Positions 62,291-64,000 of a stretch of DNA of 64,000 nucleotides are shown in pieces; position 1 is the stretch's first letter; each line of letters opens with the position of its first letter. Source of the DNA: Tipula vernalis (lineage: Eukaryota > Arthropoda > Insecta > Diptera > Tipulidae); the NCBI GenBank assembly GCA_958295665.1, contig OY282559.1, forward strand, positions 256,126,461 through 256,190,460. The letters are read 5' to 3'. Both the position numbers and the translations under genes were made by a program. The notes under the pieces were generated by a model. The model searched no databases, was not told the origin of the DNA, and saw nothing but the letters and a program-made list of their open reading frames with translations.

Positions 62291-62685
62291 TTTCAGGGTA
62301 TAGTTACTGACACCATCGATTGAGCCCTAAGTGTATTTATTCTTAAGGGTTAGCAGTTCATCTGGTAAAATGGGTTCAAGGAACATTGATGAACAACATG
62401 TGAAATTAAGGTCAGTATTTTGAATAGTTGTTTGGTCCTGTGGTTCAAAATAAGATTCGATTAGACTTGTGACTAGATTTGCAAAATAGTTATTGAAAGC
62501 TTCAGATATTTGAGCAGGATTAGTAATTTCTACGCTATTAGACTCACAGATACTGGAAATAATACTATTTTTATATTTACTTCCAATAATATCATTTACA
62601 AGAGCCCATTGCTTCTTACTATCACCTTGAACATATTGGAATTTGGATTGAAAGTAATCACGTTTACGATTTTCTATGTCAACCT

Positions 62686-63714
62686 TTAAGGAATTTGATA
62701 TTTTTTAAGCCGCTCACTCAACTTTTCATTATTAGGATGTTTTTTAGTAAGCGCAGCTAATTTATTTTTGGTATTTACTTTATGCAAAATTTGTTGATTC
62801 ATCCATGGTCTTAGTGCCTCTTTTTTTATATATTGTTTGCGATCACTACTTGCTAAATTAAGGTATTCTTTAAAGTTTTGTGAAAATTTGCTAAATGCAA
62901 GATTTGGATCATTAGTCGATAAAGCCAATCTCCAAGTTTCGGAATTTAGGTATGAATTTAATTTATTATAATCAATGCTTCGGAAATTGAAGTGGCAACC
63001 ATTATACGACTTTCGTTGGAATGATTTATCCGGAAAAACAATAGTGCAGATGATCATGGAGTGATCAGTAATGCTATAATCATATACATTGCAATTAATT
63101 TCAAAATCTGCTCCAAAATTATAAAAAACGTGATCAATACACGAACCAGATAATTTCCGCGTAGTTTCATATACTCCACATTCAAACCCAAGCGAGGATA
63201 ATAGAGTCACGTAGTCAAGACATTCTGAGGGGTAGTCTAAAATGTTTATATTAATGTCACCTAGGATAATGGTATTTTTGATTCCGCTCTTTTTTATATT
63301 TTATAAATTGTGAGATAAATCCTCAACAAATCCGATAATGGAACCCGAATGTAGTTTATAAATACTTACTATGGCGATTTTTGTATCCATTACAACAATA
63401 TTAGTAATTGAAATATCAGCATTATTTGTATTCAGGCATAACAAATCACTTTTGATACTGTTTTCAACAAAAACTGAAACCCCTCCACATTTATGGTTGT
63501 TATTAGAATTAGGCCAATGGTTGTAGTTTTGTATGCTATAACTATTGACTTCATAGTCGTATATGTGAGTCTCGGTCAATACAATCACATCGGGCTTCAC
63601 TAAAAAAGAAGAAATATTAGTTAAGTACAAATCAAAATTTTTTCGGATACTTCGAACGTTTTGGTGGGAAATAGTAATGCTACATATATTAGGAATATTA
63701 TTAACACTATTCAT
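62686..63714 (-). pseudogene. LINE apurinic-type endonuclease
   Basis: 63714-63301 begins ITISHQNVRSIRKNFD (the catalytic Asn in Q-N-V-R-S) and has VIVLTETHIYDYEV (catalytic Glu), GGVSVFVENSI. After stops at 63300 the C-terminal half in 63210-62686 has SCIDHVFYNF (catalytic Asp-His) and ITDHSMIICTI (D-H-x-x-I). These are the endonuclease/exonuclease/phosphatase motifs that nick target DNA for priming. Inactive because of internal stops. Confidence 0.85.
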
Positions 63715-63755
63715 ATTATTTTAGATTATTTATGATTTCGTTAAGATCGCTCAAT

Positions 63756-63998
63756 TTATGTATGTATATACAATTTTTTTCCGTTTTGTTCCCTACGTAG
63801 CATTACCTTCCTATCACGACACCACAGATATTTAAAATTATATTTGTCCTTAAATTTTTTTGCATTTTGTAGTATTTCTCGTCTATATTTGGTTAGGCTG
63901 TCATTGACATAAATGGATCCACTACTTCCAGGAAAGAAATTTTTGCATAGAATTTTTGGTTTCGAATTATATTTAATATCCATGATTTTTTGTTTCAA
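63756..63998 (-). pseudogene. LINE ORF1 C-terminus, FP25-like domain
   Basis: Reads IYVNDSLTKYRREILQNAKKFKDKYNFKYLWCRDRKVMLRREQN, close to the baculovirus FP25-type C-terminal domain (V-N-E-x-L-T-x-x-x-R-x-L...K-x-x-K-Y-x-W-x-R-x-G-x-I-x-V-R) carried by ORF1 proteins of many insect CR1-like LINEs. Its N-terminal part lies outside the window. Presumed nucleic-acid binding. Confidence 0.65.
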
Positions 63999-64000
63999 AT

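Larger units (their letters stand above)
59427..64000 (-). mobile_element. LINE (CR1/Jockey-like) with FP-type ORF1, runs off the window
   Basis: Minus-strand order from the window edge: ORF1 end (63998-63756), endonuclease (63714-62900), RT (62290-61180), long 3' region, and a (TAAA)n tail at about 59452-59427 next to OBP gene 2. A second A/T microsatellite (AATAAT)n lies at 60392-60417. There is no RNase H. Two later insertions split it: the SINE at 60761-61162 (inside the RT C-terminal region, with duplication) and the foldback element at 59540-60299. Multiple stops, so inactive. Confidence 0.8.

Overview
This is a eukaryotic, AT-rich window from an insect, most likely a higher (cyclorrhaphan) fly. 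The evidence is two classical six-cysteine odorant-binding protein (OBP) genes with short GT-AG introns and TATA/Inr promoters, plus a transposon complement typical of flies (CsRn1-type Gypsy, BEL, copia, Helentron, Penelope, RNase H-bearing LINEs, pogo-like MITEs). A tephritid-like fly is a guess; species was not determined. There are no bacterial operons or CRISPR arrays.

Layout. 1-1602: 3' end of a LINE with RNase H. 2402-3041: OBP gene 1. 3789-20205: a degraded BEL/Pao retrotransposon on the minus strand, carrying two later insertions. The first is a complete, apparently intact CsRn1-clade Gypsy element (5530-12104, LTRs almost identical, 4-bp target duplication). The second is a tandem-dimer foldback DNA element (16354-19758), itself holding a 1.15-kb inverted-repeat element. 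20212-23124: decayed Helentron. 23340-28011: Penelope fragment, a TTAA-flanked MITE and two head-to-head LINE fragments. 30578-44878: a four-level nest. A DNA transposon with a GQNKN-motif transposase contains copia (31214-42441), which contains a TNP2-like (EnSpm/CACTA-type) transposon (31523-38109), which contains a pogo-like MITE (32712-32914). 45.1-47.3 kb: minisatellite, LINE scrap and a THAP9/P-element-like remnant. 47.3-58.6 kb: mostly unassigned AT-rich DNA with a SINE, hairpins, foldback MITEs and a strange degenerate repeat field. 58686-59258: OBP gene 2. 59427-64000: a minus-strand LINE running off the window, invaded by a complex foldback element and a second SINE copy.

How it fits together. 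The two OBP genes share length, exon structure, intron phase, protein sequence and a core promoter with identical TATA-to-Inr spacing, so they are paralogues of one cluster. About 56 kb of layered transposons and unassigned DNA now separates them. Almost everything else is mobile DNA. The CsRn1 Gypsy element is the only one that looks capable of full expression: gag, a textbook A AAA AAC frameshift site, an uninterrupted pol, PBS, PPT and both LTRs.

The most unusual candidate is the TNP2-like transposon. It carries a spliced transposase gene convergent with a second spliced gene for a DUF4806-like protein, has CCCCAAGT ends rather than CACTA, and has AGCTCT motif clusters near both termini. 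All family assignments rest on motifs recognised by eye; no database search was run.
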